DNA from: Lunularia cruciata
Lineage: Eukaryota > Streptophyta > Marchantiopsida > Lunulariales > Lunulariaceae
Length of the DNA stretch: 64,000 nt
Assembly (NCBI GenBank): GCA_948567375.1
Contig: OX419757.1
Location: 62,000,001 to 62,064,000, forward strand
Reading direction: 5' to 3'
Part shown: piece after piece, positions 45,790 to 56,833 of the stretch
Position numbering within the stretch: the stretch's first letter is position 1
How the letters are laid out: every line of letters begins with the position of its first letter
Program-made: the position numbers and the translations under genes
Notes under the pieces: model-generated
What the model saw: only the letters and a program-made list of their open reading frames with translations
What the model was told of the DNA's origin: nothing
The model's database searches: none

Positions 45790-46290
45790 AAGTAGTGTAT
45801 ACATACTGGGTATCGACATTATAGACATAAAGCCAACGAAAGGCACAATTCAATGAGTTTCCAGTAAGGTCAACAAAGCAAAAGTGGAATTCAGACACGC
45901 AATGGGAACTTCATAACATAATCGGTGTGGATTGTTCTTGGGTCTCCTAGTACGTCGGGATGGCGGATCGCAGCCCACTTTCATAATGAAGCAGTTAGGC
46001 TTCGCGTGTAGTCGGCTTGAGTTATCTTGAGGGCTAAAACGATTTGCTCTGTCAGTGTAATGTACTGAGTTGCAATCTGCGCACTGATTCTTCGAGGATG
46101 AATGTTACTTTACAGCATGTTGTCCTAGTATCGATTTATTTGACTGATCTTCAGACCTTCTCAGGATGTGTTCTTGGATTTCTCATTGATCAGACATGAA
46201 TGAATATAGTCTTGCATAAGTTCGACTGTGCTGCAAGTTGTATTTCTGTTCAACTTGTAGGACGCTTGTGATTCCAATCCTAGTGTGAAG

Positions 46291-47190
46291 ATGTCACAAC
46301 TCAAAATTCACAAGTGGATGTTCTGAAGTTGAAGATGCGGTCTGTGAAATATTTAGGACATATCGAGAAAGAATTTTGGATAACTCGGCTGGAATCAACA
46401 TTCGGAGGAATAGTGTGCAGGGCCAGTCGAGTGCTGGCAATGCTGAGAGATGTAAGCTCATGCGCGCAGAACTGAAGCTCGATTACCAATTGATCTTCCT
46501 GAAATACTCGCGGCATTCACAAGAACTAGCCTGTATCATCGAACGCACCTTTATTGAGGAGAATTCACTGCAGAATGGGAGATTCGGCAGTGAATTGTTT
46601 TCGATCTCTTCATGGCCGATGGCAATTCGAGTTTCTTCTCTGTTGAACGTGTATCTTGTTTGACGTACGTGTACCCAATCTTCGCTGTATGATGTCATTG
46701 GTTTCAATTTGCTTTCTGCGACGCGAATATAGTACCTATGTCCTGGTGATTCAACCTCGTCTATGTCAACTGCAGATCTGTATTCTAACGAACTTCCCTG
46801 CTCGCTGTTCAAACCAATTCTTTTGCTCCATCTGTTTGGAACTGTATACGTTCAATGTGCTTCTCACTCGTTATGCCAGCCGTGTCGTTTGATCTTGCTA
46901 GATTCAGGCGCAGATGTTGTTCTCTATCAACCGAACAACAGGAGCATGTTGTCTCGTGTCACCGTCTGGAGCTGTGAACCGGATACAGCAATCCATCATT
47001 CGCGTATTCCAGCGGTAAGATGTGTTGTTATTTCGAGTCCGTACACTATCGGGAATATGTTCTTTCCAGTGAAAGTTAGACTTCTGAAGAACGAAGATAT
47101 TATCAGTTGCAAGTCAATCGCTTGCATCTTATAATACTGATTGACTGATAAGAGGGAGATCATGAGATGCACAACAGTTCCAATTAACTT
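46291..47190 (+). pseudogene. MAQ gene, copy C (broken)
   Basis: The ATG is kept at 46,291 but a deletion removes the FVIFT part (MSQLKIHKWMF, stop). Later blocks survive in other frames: CKLMRAELKLDYQLIFLKYS (about 46,450-46,510), FGSELFSISSWPMAIRVSSL (46,583-46,642) and a 123-codon frame at 46,763-47,134 with VKVRLLKNEDIISCKSIA. Convergent with MEK copy C. Confidence 0.5.
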
Positions 47191-47608
47191 CCCTAAATGC
47201 TTCCTTTTTTGTACCATTTTCTCACTGAATGTCAAGATCCCCTGTTTGATAGGTTGAAGAAAATAGAATGTTTTGAATACAGCAGTTTGAGTTGTCACTG
47301 TTTCAATCTGAAGTTGTTGACAATCTCATATTTTCAACCAGTAAATCAACTTAGACTCTGTTGCTGTGATCACTTGTACACATTCAAATCTCATTCCAAA
47401 CTGCCCTCTGTTCAATTGTTCACGTTATCTTGATGGCAGCTCATACTTCGAATCTCTGCTTGGCCAAGATTCGAAGTACGAGCCTTCCTGCTCCCTCTTA
47501 GTTCTACCGCGTCATCTCTTTCACTTTACTCATGGTGTCCATCTTCAAACATCTGTCCTTTTCAGGTCCCCATCTCCCTTCATGCTAGCGTTCAAAATTA
47601 ATGTTAAT

Positions 47609-47716
47609 GCATTATTGATTATACAATTCACTCCCTTCGTTCGGGTGAAAAGCCAGCTCCGGGCATTATTGATTATACAATTCACTCCCTTCGTTCGGGT
47701 GAAAAGCCAGCTCCGG
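47609..47716 (+). repeat. Tandem duplication of 54 bp inside module C
   Basis: Two consecutive identical units starting GCATTATTGATTATACAATT (47,609 and 47,663). Absent from A and B, so it arose after C separated. Confidence 0.9.
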
Positions 47717-48382
47717 ACGTCTATTCTGCTGTCCTCTTCATGTGCCCCTCCAAAGAACTGCTGCTCTGATATAACTTCTCGTCCCCTCGTGGAAGCCAAT
47801 TGATCCATGTGGACCTGAAATCTCATGCTTCCTTCAGCCCAGCGTCCTCGCTACGTGCTTCTTTCCTTTGCTTCATAAGACAGCAGCACCTCCAGACCCT
47901 GCCTCTGTTAGTTTCTCATCGTTCTCCTTCAGGCCCGCTCACGATCCGAAAATCTGCCTCTCGATGAATTAAGCCCATCCTCTCGTCTCTCCATGTGCGA
48001 GGCAAGACTCGTATCTCTTTCCAGTTAGATAGTTCATGTTCTTTCCATCGGGAGGCAGCCTCCGTGAAATAACTACTCTGCATGAACAACCTTTCATCCC
48101 CACAATGGGAATCCATCATGAAATCTCATCTTCGCATAATTCTGTTGTGTCTGTTGGCTATCCTCCACAAGGTGTCTCTTCCCAGGTCGAGTCGCCGTAC
48201 TTTGCCTTCGAAAGCACAACGGCATGGCCAAATCCACAAGCCAGTGCGCAAAGTATTATCGTTTGCCCAAAGAAAAAGCATCATACTCTTCTTCACGTCA
48301 ATCATGGACAGATTACATAGCTGATCCAGTATCGTACCTCCTCAAACAAATGATTAGTTGTATATATTCTTATTATACTCTC

Positions 48383-48912
48383 TCACCAGTTTTCGGCGAG
48401 TTTGGCAACACCTGCCACTATGGAGGGAATGCCAATGAGGATCAAAAGACGGGCAGCTCGAGCACTCAGCTTCCGCATATGCAAACTACCATTACCAGCT
48501 GCAACTGTGTGGATTTTAGCAAGATCAGCAGGAAGTGGAATCGAGAGGATTGTGAGATAGACAAAACAATTTGCTGCTTCGCGTTCACGGCCTCGAACCA
48601 AAGTGGCTGGGAGAAGTTGCCGTCACTCGCCTTGGAAGTTAGCAGTTGGAAATTACGCTGAGAGAATTTGCCATACATAAGGGCCAATCCAAATCCTTGG
48701 TTCCTGATGACTTCGATCTTTAGAGGGTCTACATAGTCGGATCTAGATCTGTGTCACGAAATCTCGTGATGCTCAAGGACAGGTTGCGCCGGGCAGAGCC
48801 AAGAGCCTAACGCAATTGAGATACGTTGTTCCTCCACACTGGCTGCAACGACCCTCTCATGATCAAGATTTGGAATGGCAACATTGAAAATTTGCACAAC
48901 CACGTTCTCCAT
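48383..48912 (-). pseudogene. MEK gene, copy C (stop codon and frameshift)
   Basis: ATG at 48,912: MENVVVQIFNVAIPNLDHER, VVAASVEEQRISIALGS. After about 52 codons an in-frame TGA (about 48,754) interrupts. The same frame then continues HRSRSDYVDPLKIEVIRNQG and FSQPLWFEAVNAKQQIV. A frameshift near 48,560 moves the C-terminal part (IPLPADLAKI, IGIPSIVAGVAKLAENW) to another frame. Its N-terminal half is closer to D than to A/B. The conserved CAG precedes the start. Confidence 0.6.
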
Positions 48913-49784
48913 CGTGGTGACGATATTGTCTCTGCATGTGCGAACGAAATCCAGTGCATGTGATATTATTTCAAATATAAAGCATAGAAACGAGAAATAC
49001 AATTTTACATTCAATTACATTATACGTTAGTGCTGTTCGATATTAATTAGCTAAAATTCAGTTTGGTGTTTGGACTGATCAAGCATAAACCAATTGTTTA
49101 AAACTAGATAACTGAGGAAAAGCTTTCCCTTAAGAAATTCAGAATATGACGGAAGGAGAAAGAGTAGCCCAGAATGTTCTTGCAAGGGTCTTACCCTCAA
49201 ACGGGAGTTCAGTTAACATTCTAGATAGCAACGAGTGTGAGTGTTCCGGAAATCTTCGTGTAATCTCTTGAAAATTTTCTACCTTCCAATAGCATGTTTA
49301 CGTCGAACAAGTGACGAGCCTGCTAACGGATTTGAATTAGAATGTGGTACCATGATAAAAATTGGTTGTGAAAGTTCCTGCGATGGGCTGTTTAGTGTAT
49401 AAGCAAAGAGATACTCAAGTGAGTCTTTTGGAAAAGCAATGGAGTGAAGACTACTGTCATGAAACCTTAACCAGAGAAGATCTTGGCAAGAGTACCTCAG
49501 ACACAATAGATGGAATTGGAAATCTGTTAAACTCCCAATGAGCGACAGCTGATACATGATGATCAGATACGTGGGACCCGCACGGGGATACGATAATCTT
49601 TTCTCATGGTGGCTTCTCATGCAAGTGAAATCCAACCCTGTTGAATAGCGGCTGTCAATCACCGGGTGTTGAAAGAACGAGTTACTGGCGATGCGGTAGT
49701 CTGATCCGTCAGTTAATCGAATCTAGTGAAACTTCTTTTACTTGAACTCTGTCACGCGGCCGTCCTCCGTTTCACACACCTCTC

Positions 49785-49830
49785 TCTCTCTCTATTTATT
49801 TATGTATTTATATTTATAATTTATAGGTCA
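49785..49830 (+). repeat. Simple repeats (CT then ATTT-type)
   Basis: TCTCTCTCTCTCT followed by ATTTATTTATGTATTTATATTTATA. Confidence 0.8.
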
Positions 49831-50037
49831 GGGAATATAGCCTTGACCTCTAACTTTTGAGGGTACTGAAGTGAAATCAAAGATGCTTGGTAGCAGCTCT
49901 AGATCGACACAACGATGAAGAAAAAGCTGGCGCTCTACAATTCAACAAACCAGGTGATATTCCGCCTTCCATCTTCCACCTTCCATCTTCCATCCTTCTT
50001 TCTCTCTTCCAGGTTCCAACTCAACAAACCATAAAAT

Positions 50038-50188
50038 ATTCTACCCAGGTCGAAAACGCGCTCTCCAGGTATCATTTCCCGTTTTTCTAATTTGGCAAGG
50101 TGATATTCCGCTATACTTGGGGTACAGAAGGAGACGTCTTCTAGCTTCACTCTTCGTTTTGAGAACCCGTTTTCGACCTGGGTAGAAT
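50038..50188. repeat. Foldback pair with 28-bp arms
   Basis: ATTCTACCCAGGTCGAAAAC at 50,038 is the inverted partner of GTTTTCGACCTGGGTAGAAT at 50,169-50,188; with a few mismatches the arms extend to 28 bp. AGGTGATATTCCGC also occurs twice nearby (about 49,953 and 50,100). Confidence 0.75.
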
Positions 50189-50839
50189 TTTTTCATTCAT
50201 CCCCCGGGCAATGCAATAGAATTAATTAAAGGCGTTGATAGTCACAACGTTGGCGAAGATAGTCACAACGCGAAGCGCGGTCGATTCAGGATCCATATTA
50301 TAATCTGTTGGGATTTGGAACATTAAGTCTCCTTGCCGGGGTATACCTTTAAGTCCTCCGTGCTGCCGTAAGCCGCAGCCCATTGGCCATAAAACTTCCT
50401 GTGTACTAACTAAATGGTTACTAAGTGGTGGCAAAAATCACTCTGATGAGTTTATCAGGTCATCTTCAAAAAACCGTGTGATAGGCGCTCTGATTATTTC
50501 GGGGCCGTCGCTTGCCCTGGTAATAGGAATTTATACACTGTAGGAATTGACCTATTTCACAGCCAACTAGGCATATCACTTAGATGCTCCAGAAATTTCA
50601 TCTGCTTGATTATTCCATAATACTTCTATTCTTTTACTACGGGTGCAGCACATATATACGCGCAGAGTGGCTTTGTTGTTTTGGTTCCTGGCCTTTGAAG
50701 AGAACCTCTGAAGATTGCCATAAAATTGTTGAATTCATAGTGAAGTGAGGCCTTTCTTAATGAAGGTTTATACCATCGTTTAGGTCAATACATAGCAAAA
50801 TTTCAGGGCGGGGCACTATCATATGCACATTGATTAAAA
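50189..50839. other. Unassigned stretch with one suggestive minus frame
   Basis: The minus frame 50,434-50,222 (WPMGCGLRQHGGLKG, then GDLMFQIPTDYNMDPE) is GC-richer than its surroundings. I considered organelle-derived DNA but cannot support a specific source. Confidence 0.25.
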
Positions 50840-53288
50840 GAAAAGTAACGTTTATATCTAAAATAATATTGCTAGAGTTTCAAATTTTGATTTTTGAATA
50901 TTGCCGAAAATAGCCTCATTCTTCTTCTTCTCCATCAAGCTGCAATCGACTCAAAGACTCCGACTAGAATTGTTGACTAAATCTCCATTTTAATACACGG
51001 GAGAAGGTTTAGGGAACAGTTGATGGGAAGACCCTGTCAAGTCAAGTCGGACAAAGGGAAGTTGAACTTCTTTAGAAACCTCGACTTGTCCTTTTGGAAG
51101 TCTCACCTACTGTGATTATCCTCTTGTGGATTTGGAAAAGATAAAGTCGGACTCCCAGTTGGTTAAAATCTACTGGATTTTTAACCCTTATGGATTTGGA
51201 TTTAGAGATGAAGTCAGACTCCCAATTAGTTAGCGTTCGACATGCGAAAGGCACCTGGTGTGATTACTCTCGTATGGATTTGGAGAAGAAGAAGTCGACT
51301 CCAAGTTTGTTACTTCTCGACGAGCGGAGAACGAGATGGATTACGATAATAGGCCCCACCAGAGCAGCGGTAGTTTAGTGCACAATTCTGGTGCAGGAAG
51401 GGAGTAGTTGGTCGTCGAACCTAGCGAAGAAGTGACAGGGATGTGGTGTCCCGAGAGGAAACTCGTCGTCGTCTTGTCTCCCGTCGTCCAAGTCTCCGGT
51501 CCTGACCTGACCTTCTCCTTTAACCCTTCGCGCGGGGAGGGATGGAGGATGGTTGCCGAACCTGGCGAAGTGTGACCGGGGATGTGGGGTGGAGGTTGGT
51601 TGGTTGTAAAATTAGAATCCGACTATCACATGCGAAGCCCGTCTCTGTGCCTAAACCCCAGAATCCGACTGGCCGCCTACGACCATATTGCATGTTCCCC
51701 AGACACAATGAAAGAATAAAACGAATATTCGCTCTGCACTTTCGAAGGCAACGACGGCCGTAACCGGATATATGTCGTACGCACATCGGTCTGTCTACAC
51801 GCATGTCTTCTGTCTACGGTAACAAAGACTTCGATTATTACATCCATCCATCCTTCCATCTTGTCCTTCGGACACCTTGAAAGGAAACACGGAAGGAAAC
51901 ACTCCGCCTGTCTGCCCATAACATCAGAAGCAGAATGATGCAGACGCCGAACCGGACCGTTTACATCCATTTGCCGGACCACCATAATCGGATTGCCACT
52001 AGAGATCATATTCTAGTCATATTCGTGTATCATAACCATATCAAAGTAAAGACAGATTGACTTCTGGTTGACATATCAAAGCGTCCCCCGCCTTAAGCCG
52101 CTTCTCACCTCTCTCTTCACTTCCCAACCTCACCTCTCTTACCGTCCCTCCACCCCACATCCCCGGTCACACTTCTCCAGGTTCGGCAACCATCCTCCAT
52201 CCCTCCCCGCGCGAGGGTTAAAGGAGAAGGTCAGGTCAGGACCGGAGACTTGGACGACGGGAGACAGGACGACGACGAGTTTCCTCTCGGGACACCACAT
52301 CCCTGTCACTTCTTCGCTAGGTTCGACGACCAGCTACTCCCTTCCTGGACCAGAACTGTGCTCTAAACTACCGCTGCTCTGCTGGGGCCTATCATCATAA
52401 CCCATCTGTCGCCTCGCATGTCGAGAAGTAACAAACTTGGAGTCGATTTCTTCTTCTCCAAATCCATACGAGAGTAATCTCCCCAGGTGTCTTTCGCAGG
52501 TCGAAGAGTAACTAATTGGGAGTCTGACTTCATCTCTAAATCCAAATCCATAAGGGGATAATCCTTCTATTCAAATCCACAAGAGAATAAGCACATCACA
52601 CTGAGTGAGACTTCTAAAGAAATTCCACTAGTTTTTAACCAACTGGAAGTCCGACTTTATCTTTTCCAAATCCACAAGAGGACAATCACACTAGGTGAGA
52701 TTTCCAAAAAGGATTCTAGTAGACTAGTCGAGGTTTCTAGAGAAATTCAACTTCCCTTTGTAGGACTTGACTTGACAGTGTTAACTGTCATCAACTATTT
52801 TACGTAGATGCTTTTCTAAAGATAGATGTTTTCCTGATATTAGTCTATATTCTATATCTCAAAACTAAAAAAGTGTATAATCATATATCATAAGTGTGGT
52901 TGGGCAAATTGTTTTTCCCAGTTTCATTTCATTTTAAAATGGGGCTGTGCCCCATTTTACTCTTTTTTTCTCTCTCTCCCTTGTGCAGCTTGATGGGTCT
53001 TCCCATCCTTCATGTTTTCTAAGCAGTCGCCCTTTTTTCGTTTCATTTTACTCCTAAGTATTTTCCTTGTACGGTTTATGAAAGTCTTCCCTTTCTTCCT
53101 CTTGTTATTCTACGCGGTCACCATTTCTCCTGTATTAAAATGGAGATATAGTCAACAATTCTAGTCGGATTCTTTGAGTCGATTGCAGCTTGATGGAGAA
53201 GAAGAAGAATGAGGCTATTTTCGGCAATATTCAAAAATCAAAATTTGAAACTCTAGCAATTTCATTTCAGATATAAACTTTACTTTTC
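50840..53288. mobile_element. TIR element with very long inverted arms, 2.45 kb
   Basis: The outer ends GAAAAGTAACGTTTATATCT (50,840) and its inverted partner ending at 53,288 start arms that pair as follows: 50,840-51,020 with 53,120-53,288, then 51,020-51,598 with 52,140-52,810. The right arm contains an extra ~310 bp (52,810-53,120). The centre (51,600-52,130) has no transposase but matches 18.94-19.48 kb inverted. No clean target duplication was seen, so superfamily is uncertain (long arms suggest Mutator-like or foldback). Confidence 0.65.
52930..53060. repeat. Inverted copy of the module-D flank motif
   Basis: Reverse complement resembles 55,857-55,965: AAGGGCGACTG, GAAGGATGGGAAGACCCATC, CAAGGGAGAG, then a GGGGC...GCCCC palindrome. 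Here the palindrome is a perfect AAAATGGGGC-TGT-GCCCCATTTT hairpin at about 52,937-52,959. Confidence 0.55.
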
Positions 53289-53297
53289 CTTTGACGA

Positions 53298-53544
53298 GAA
53301 TGACGCGAGCATCGGTATGTCAGGAAGATCAATTGGTAACCGAGCTTCAGTTCTGCGTGCGTGAGCTTACATCTCTCGTGCTTGTAAGCACTCGACTGGC
53401 CCTGCAGATTGATTCCTCTGAATGGTGACTCCATCTTAGTTTCCTAGAATCTTTCTCGATATGTACTAAATATTTCGCAGAACGCATTTCACCTTTGTAA
53501 CATCCTCTTGTGAAGATGATAAAGTCAATGTTGCGTTGTGCCAT
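53298..53544 (-). pseudogene. MAQ gene, copy D (3'-truncated)
   Basis: ATG at 53,544: MAQRNIDFIIFTRGCYKGEM, then RSAKYLVHIEKDSRKLRW in the same frame, because one base present in A and B is missing here. The frame then diverges and stops about 53,347. The ELKLGYQLIFLTYRC block is still present in another frame. Homology is lost at 53,298, where the TIR element begins. Confidence 0.5.
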
Positions 53545-53935
53545 CTTCACACTAGGATTTAGAGATCACAAGCGTCGTACAAGTTGAACAGCGTACAACT
53601 AACAGCAAATTTGAACATATGAAAGACGGTATTCATTCAAGTCTGATCAATGAGAAATCCAAGAACACATCCCGAGAAGGTCTGAAGATCAGTCAAAGAA
53701 ATCGATTATGAGACAACATGCTGTAAAGCAACACTCACTCTCGAAGAAATACGATTGATGATGAGCGCAGATTGCAACTTATTACATTAAACTCACATAG
53801 CAAATCGATTGAGCCCTCAGGAATGACGCGAGCAGACTAACGAAGGCCGACGGCTTAACTATAAAAGCGGGTTCCGATGTTGTATCCCGATGGACTGACT
53901 AGTATACCTGCCGAAGAACTCGGTGCTATATGCAC

Positions 53936-54463
53936 TTAGTATCCTCCTTCCAAGTTTTCGGGGAGTTTGGCAACACATGCGACTATGGAGGGAATGCCGA
54001 TGAGAGTCAGAAGACGGGCAACTCGAGCACCCAGCTTCCTCATACCATTACCAGCTGCAGCTTCAGCAACAGCAGGAACTGGATCGAAATTTATTCTGGC
54101 ATGAAGACGACCGAGATTTTGCTGCTTCGCGTCGACGGCCTTGAACCAACGTGGCCGGGAGTACCATCCCTCACGCTCCGTGACAAGTAGACGTTGGTAA
54201 TCTTCCATAGAGAGCTTGCCATACACAGAGGTCGATCCAGATCCTGGGATCCTGATGATTTCGATCTGTACAGGGTTTACCAAGTCGGATTTAGATATCT
54301 GGGACGAAAGCTCAGGATCTCCATGAACGGACTGCGCCAGGGTGGAGCAAGAGTCCAACGCAGTTGAGATACGTGGTTCCTCCGCAGGGGCTGCAACGAC
54401 CCTCGTTTGATCAAAAATTGGAATGGCAGTACTGATAATTTGTACAAGCACTTGACCCGTCAT
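53936..54463 (-). CDS. MEK gene, copy D: intact 175-residue protein, unrecognised (possible C2-like domain)
   Basis: Uninterrupted frame from MTGQVLVQIISTAIPIFDQT to the end at 53,936. An upstream in-frame ATG at 54,532 would add 23 residues, but the start chosen aligns with the methionine of the other three copies and follows the conserved CAG. Blocks shared with B: RISTAL, SKSD/SRSD, YGKLS, RPRWFKAVDAKQQNLGRLHA, AAAGNG, MRKLGARVARLLTLIGIPSI. The strand pattern and the W[FY]K...GxLH end resemble small plant C2 proteins. The C-terminus is basic then hydrophobic. It is divergent from B, so an open frame here is some evidence of retained coding. No expression evidence. Confidence 0.45.
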   Translation of the reverse strand: MTGQVLVQIISTAIPIFDQTRVVAAPAEEPRISTALDSCSTLAQSVHGDPELSSQISKSDLVNPVQIEIIRIPGSGSTSVYGKLSMEDYQRLLVTEREGWYSRPRWFKAVDAKQQNLGRLHARINFDPVPAVAEAAAGNGMRKLGARVARLLTLIGIPSIVACVAKLPENLEGGY

Positions 54464-55500
54464 GGTCACGATATTGTCTCTGCAGTGCTGACGAAATCCA
54501 GTGCATATGCTATTAGTCAAAATATAAGACATAGATATGAGACTTACTATTTTGCAATAAATTGTATTATACAGGTAATGCTGTTTGATATTAATTAACT
54601 AAAATTCAGTCTGGCATCGAATATGTGACAAGCCTGGTAACGGAAGCGAATTATAATGTAGTACCATGATAAAATTGGTTGCGTAAGTTCCTGCGATGAC
54701 CTGTTTAGCGTATAAGTAAAAAGATTCTCAAGGGTCCTGTGATTATCGAAAGAGCAATGGAATGAAGACTACTGTCATGAAACCGTAACCAGAGGAGTTG
54801 GCACGAGTACCCCAAACAGATGAAATTAGACACCCAAAGCAACAACTGACCCACGATGGTCAGATATATGCGGTGGGTCACAACCCGCGCGCAGCTAAGA
54901 TAATTTTTTCTCATGGTGGCTTCTCATCCAAAGCTGTTGAACAGCAGCTATCAATTATCGGGTGTTGAAAGGAGACAGTTACCGGTCCGAAGCACGGTAG
55001 TCTGATGAATGAGTTGTTTGAATCTACCAAAGTTTGATTGTGATGGGGCGGCCGTCCTCCGCTTCACACACCTCGCACCCGGCTATCAAACAAATGCGCA
55101 GAATCGGTGAACAAATGCTCGACGCAGAATCGGTGAAAAGCGCAGCTGGACGCAGAATCGAGCGCAGAATCGGATATCTCAGGCTTCAAATGCTAGCTCT
55201 TGCGTACCTGCACATCCTCGCCAACGTGGAAGAGGCGTCAATACAGGAACAGGACACGACAATTGATAGAAGAACGTCAATAATATGATGTGGCTCACAA
55301 GGAACTGTATAGATGTGGACATGGAAAGCTAGCTGTATCAAATCAAATCTGTTTTGCAGCAGCTCTAAATCGGTGAAACAAAAGCCTGCGCTCTACAATC
55401 CAACAAACCAGCCAGTCAATTTCCGTCTGCTCACAACCAGCATTCAAATTAACTGCAATTTCTTTGCCATGATTCTCATCGAGCGTTTGGACCAGTACCA

Positions 55501-55856
55501 AAGTTCACCCCAGCGGCTGTCAGCCCAACAACTGTAGTTTTTAGTTCCCAAAGCACCAAGTTCACTTCATCGAACGCTTCCTTTATACGATTCTAAATGT
55601 TCTGTCCACTTTCTCTCGGATCTTCAACGTAGGTCCCAGAAGTCGGCGGTGGGTCCAGCCCTTTTGCACAATTGTAGGTTCTTCCCATAATCTCACCAAT
55701 GTGACTTCACCAAACTGTCTTCTTCTAAACTTCTGGTCCACTTTCTCTCGTTTCTTCTGGTCCACTTTAGCTGTCCATGGCAGGGCTTCTACGTCAAATC
55801 CATTGTCCATGGCAGAGCGTCTACGTCAAATCCATTGCAGTGTGACGTAGAGTTAG
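55501..55856. other. Outer flank of module D
   Basis: No gene supported. Contains a 33-bp tandem duplication (TGTCCATGGCAG(A/G)GCGTCTACG-type unit) at about 55,770-55,836. Confidence 0.5.
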
Positions 55857-55952
55857 CCTTCTAAACAATGAAGGAAAAAGGAGACCGCTAGGAAAAATGA
55901 AGGAAGGGAAGACCCCATCAATCCGTACAAGGGAGAGACAAAAAAGGTAACA
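55857..55952. repeat. Terminus motif shared with 18.74 and 52.93-53.06 kb
   Basis: AAAAAGGAGACCG, GAAGGGAAGACCCCATCAAT, CAAGGGAGAG. The related copy near 18,745 lies beyond the copia element on the outer side of module B. Confidence 0.55.
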
Positions 55953-56035
55953 TGGGGCTAAGCCCCAATAGAGTTTGTATGAGAAATCTGCACTACCGCA
56001 CCTAAGATATCCAAGCTATGCAAGTAGTACGGTCT

Positions 56036-56461
56036 CTACACAACTGGAGCATCCGAATAAACATCGCCTAATGTGATTGCTCTCCTATGGATTGCACTAG
56101 CCGCTGCACTATGTAGAGCAATGGACACACGCTGTCTAAAATATGCTACAAAGTATGAGAGTGAGAGTGGTACCCCCTTACGCCTAACATGATAAGCTCT
56201 CACGCACTCCCTGACAAATGTGTCAAATGCCGTGTCCATCACTCCATATAACTCCAAGGCTAGAGGAACAAAGAGGTGACCTCGCTGCATGCCCCTATAC
56301 TTGGAGACCTTGCGACATGCTGCTGCACTCGCCGCCCATCCAAGGGGATGGGTAATCACTCCCTCCGAAACTGTATCACGTGTAGGGTCCGTGACCACGA
56401 CATCCGCTACTGTCACCTGATCATCTCGGACCAAGTATAAGTCTACCCTGACACATGTCAT
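56036..56461 (-). pseudogene. LINE copy 1: restriction-like endonuclease region
   Basis: An open 141-codon frame. MTCVRVDLYLVRDDQVTVAD leads into VVVTDPTRD, consistent with the PD...D/E-x-K fold of RLE-type LINE endonucleases. Downstream KVSKYRGMQRGHLFVPLALE matches the conserved KxxKY and FVPxAxE segments. This part follows the CCHC motif (56,474-56,674) after a stop. Confidence 0.65.
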
Positions 56462-56833
56462 CTGCCACGCATACTAACGCTCCTTCCAAGCCAAGTATCC
56501 ACTCTCTCGTGCCATAGCAAACACTATGTCTCTAATGGCATCATGGGTATCTATCCTCTGTCCTCCAAAAGAACACCGTGTCATGTGGACCGCCACTGCA
56601 TCTAGTGTAGAACCACACTCACAAGTGAGTAGTGAAGATGCAGATGGGTGGACCAAACCTAGGCAAAACCTCATCGTTGTAGAGAAAGTAGCCGGTGCGA
56701 GTCAGAAAGCCCTAATGCATGGTCGAGCTAGGATCCATGAGCCTGCACCCTTGCTGGAGCAAGAGCATAGACGTGCTCTAGTAGCTTGAGGAATGGATGA
56801 GTCAACTAAGAGAAAATGTAGTGTATGCTCACA

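Larger units (their letters stand above)
45790..49935. repeat. Module C: third copy of the MEK/MAQ segment (same orientation as B)
   Basis: Order left to right: MAQ 5' flank (from GTGTATACATACTGGGTAT, shared with the A/B spacer), MAQ (+), shared 3' region, MEK (-), MEK 5' flank ending with GCAGCTCTAGATCG...CAACAAACCAG near 49,950. It lacks the hAT-like insertion at about 49,275. It is separated from A/B by 32 kb. Confidence 0.85.
53298..55500. repeat. Module D: fourth copy, rearranged
   Basis: MAQ 3'-truncated (-), MAQ 5' flank, then directly MEK (-) and the MEK 5' flank to about 55,500. In A-C the two genes are convergent, but here they run in the same direction. D is therefore best read as a junction of two truncated modules. 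The left edge abuts the long-arm TIR element. Confidence 0.75.

Noticed and set aside
50222-50434. Possible organelle-derived insert (NUMT/NUPT)
   Set aside because: The stretch has an organelle-like feel, but I could not match it to any specific chloroplast or mitochondrial gene.
51520-52400. Several 60-110-codon ORFs inside the TIR element core and arms
   Set aside because: Frames on both strands overlap in inverted-repeat DNA and carry no transposase motif.
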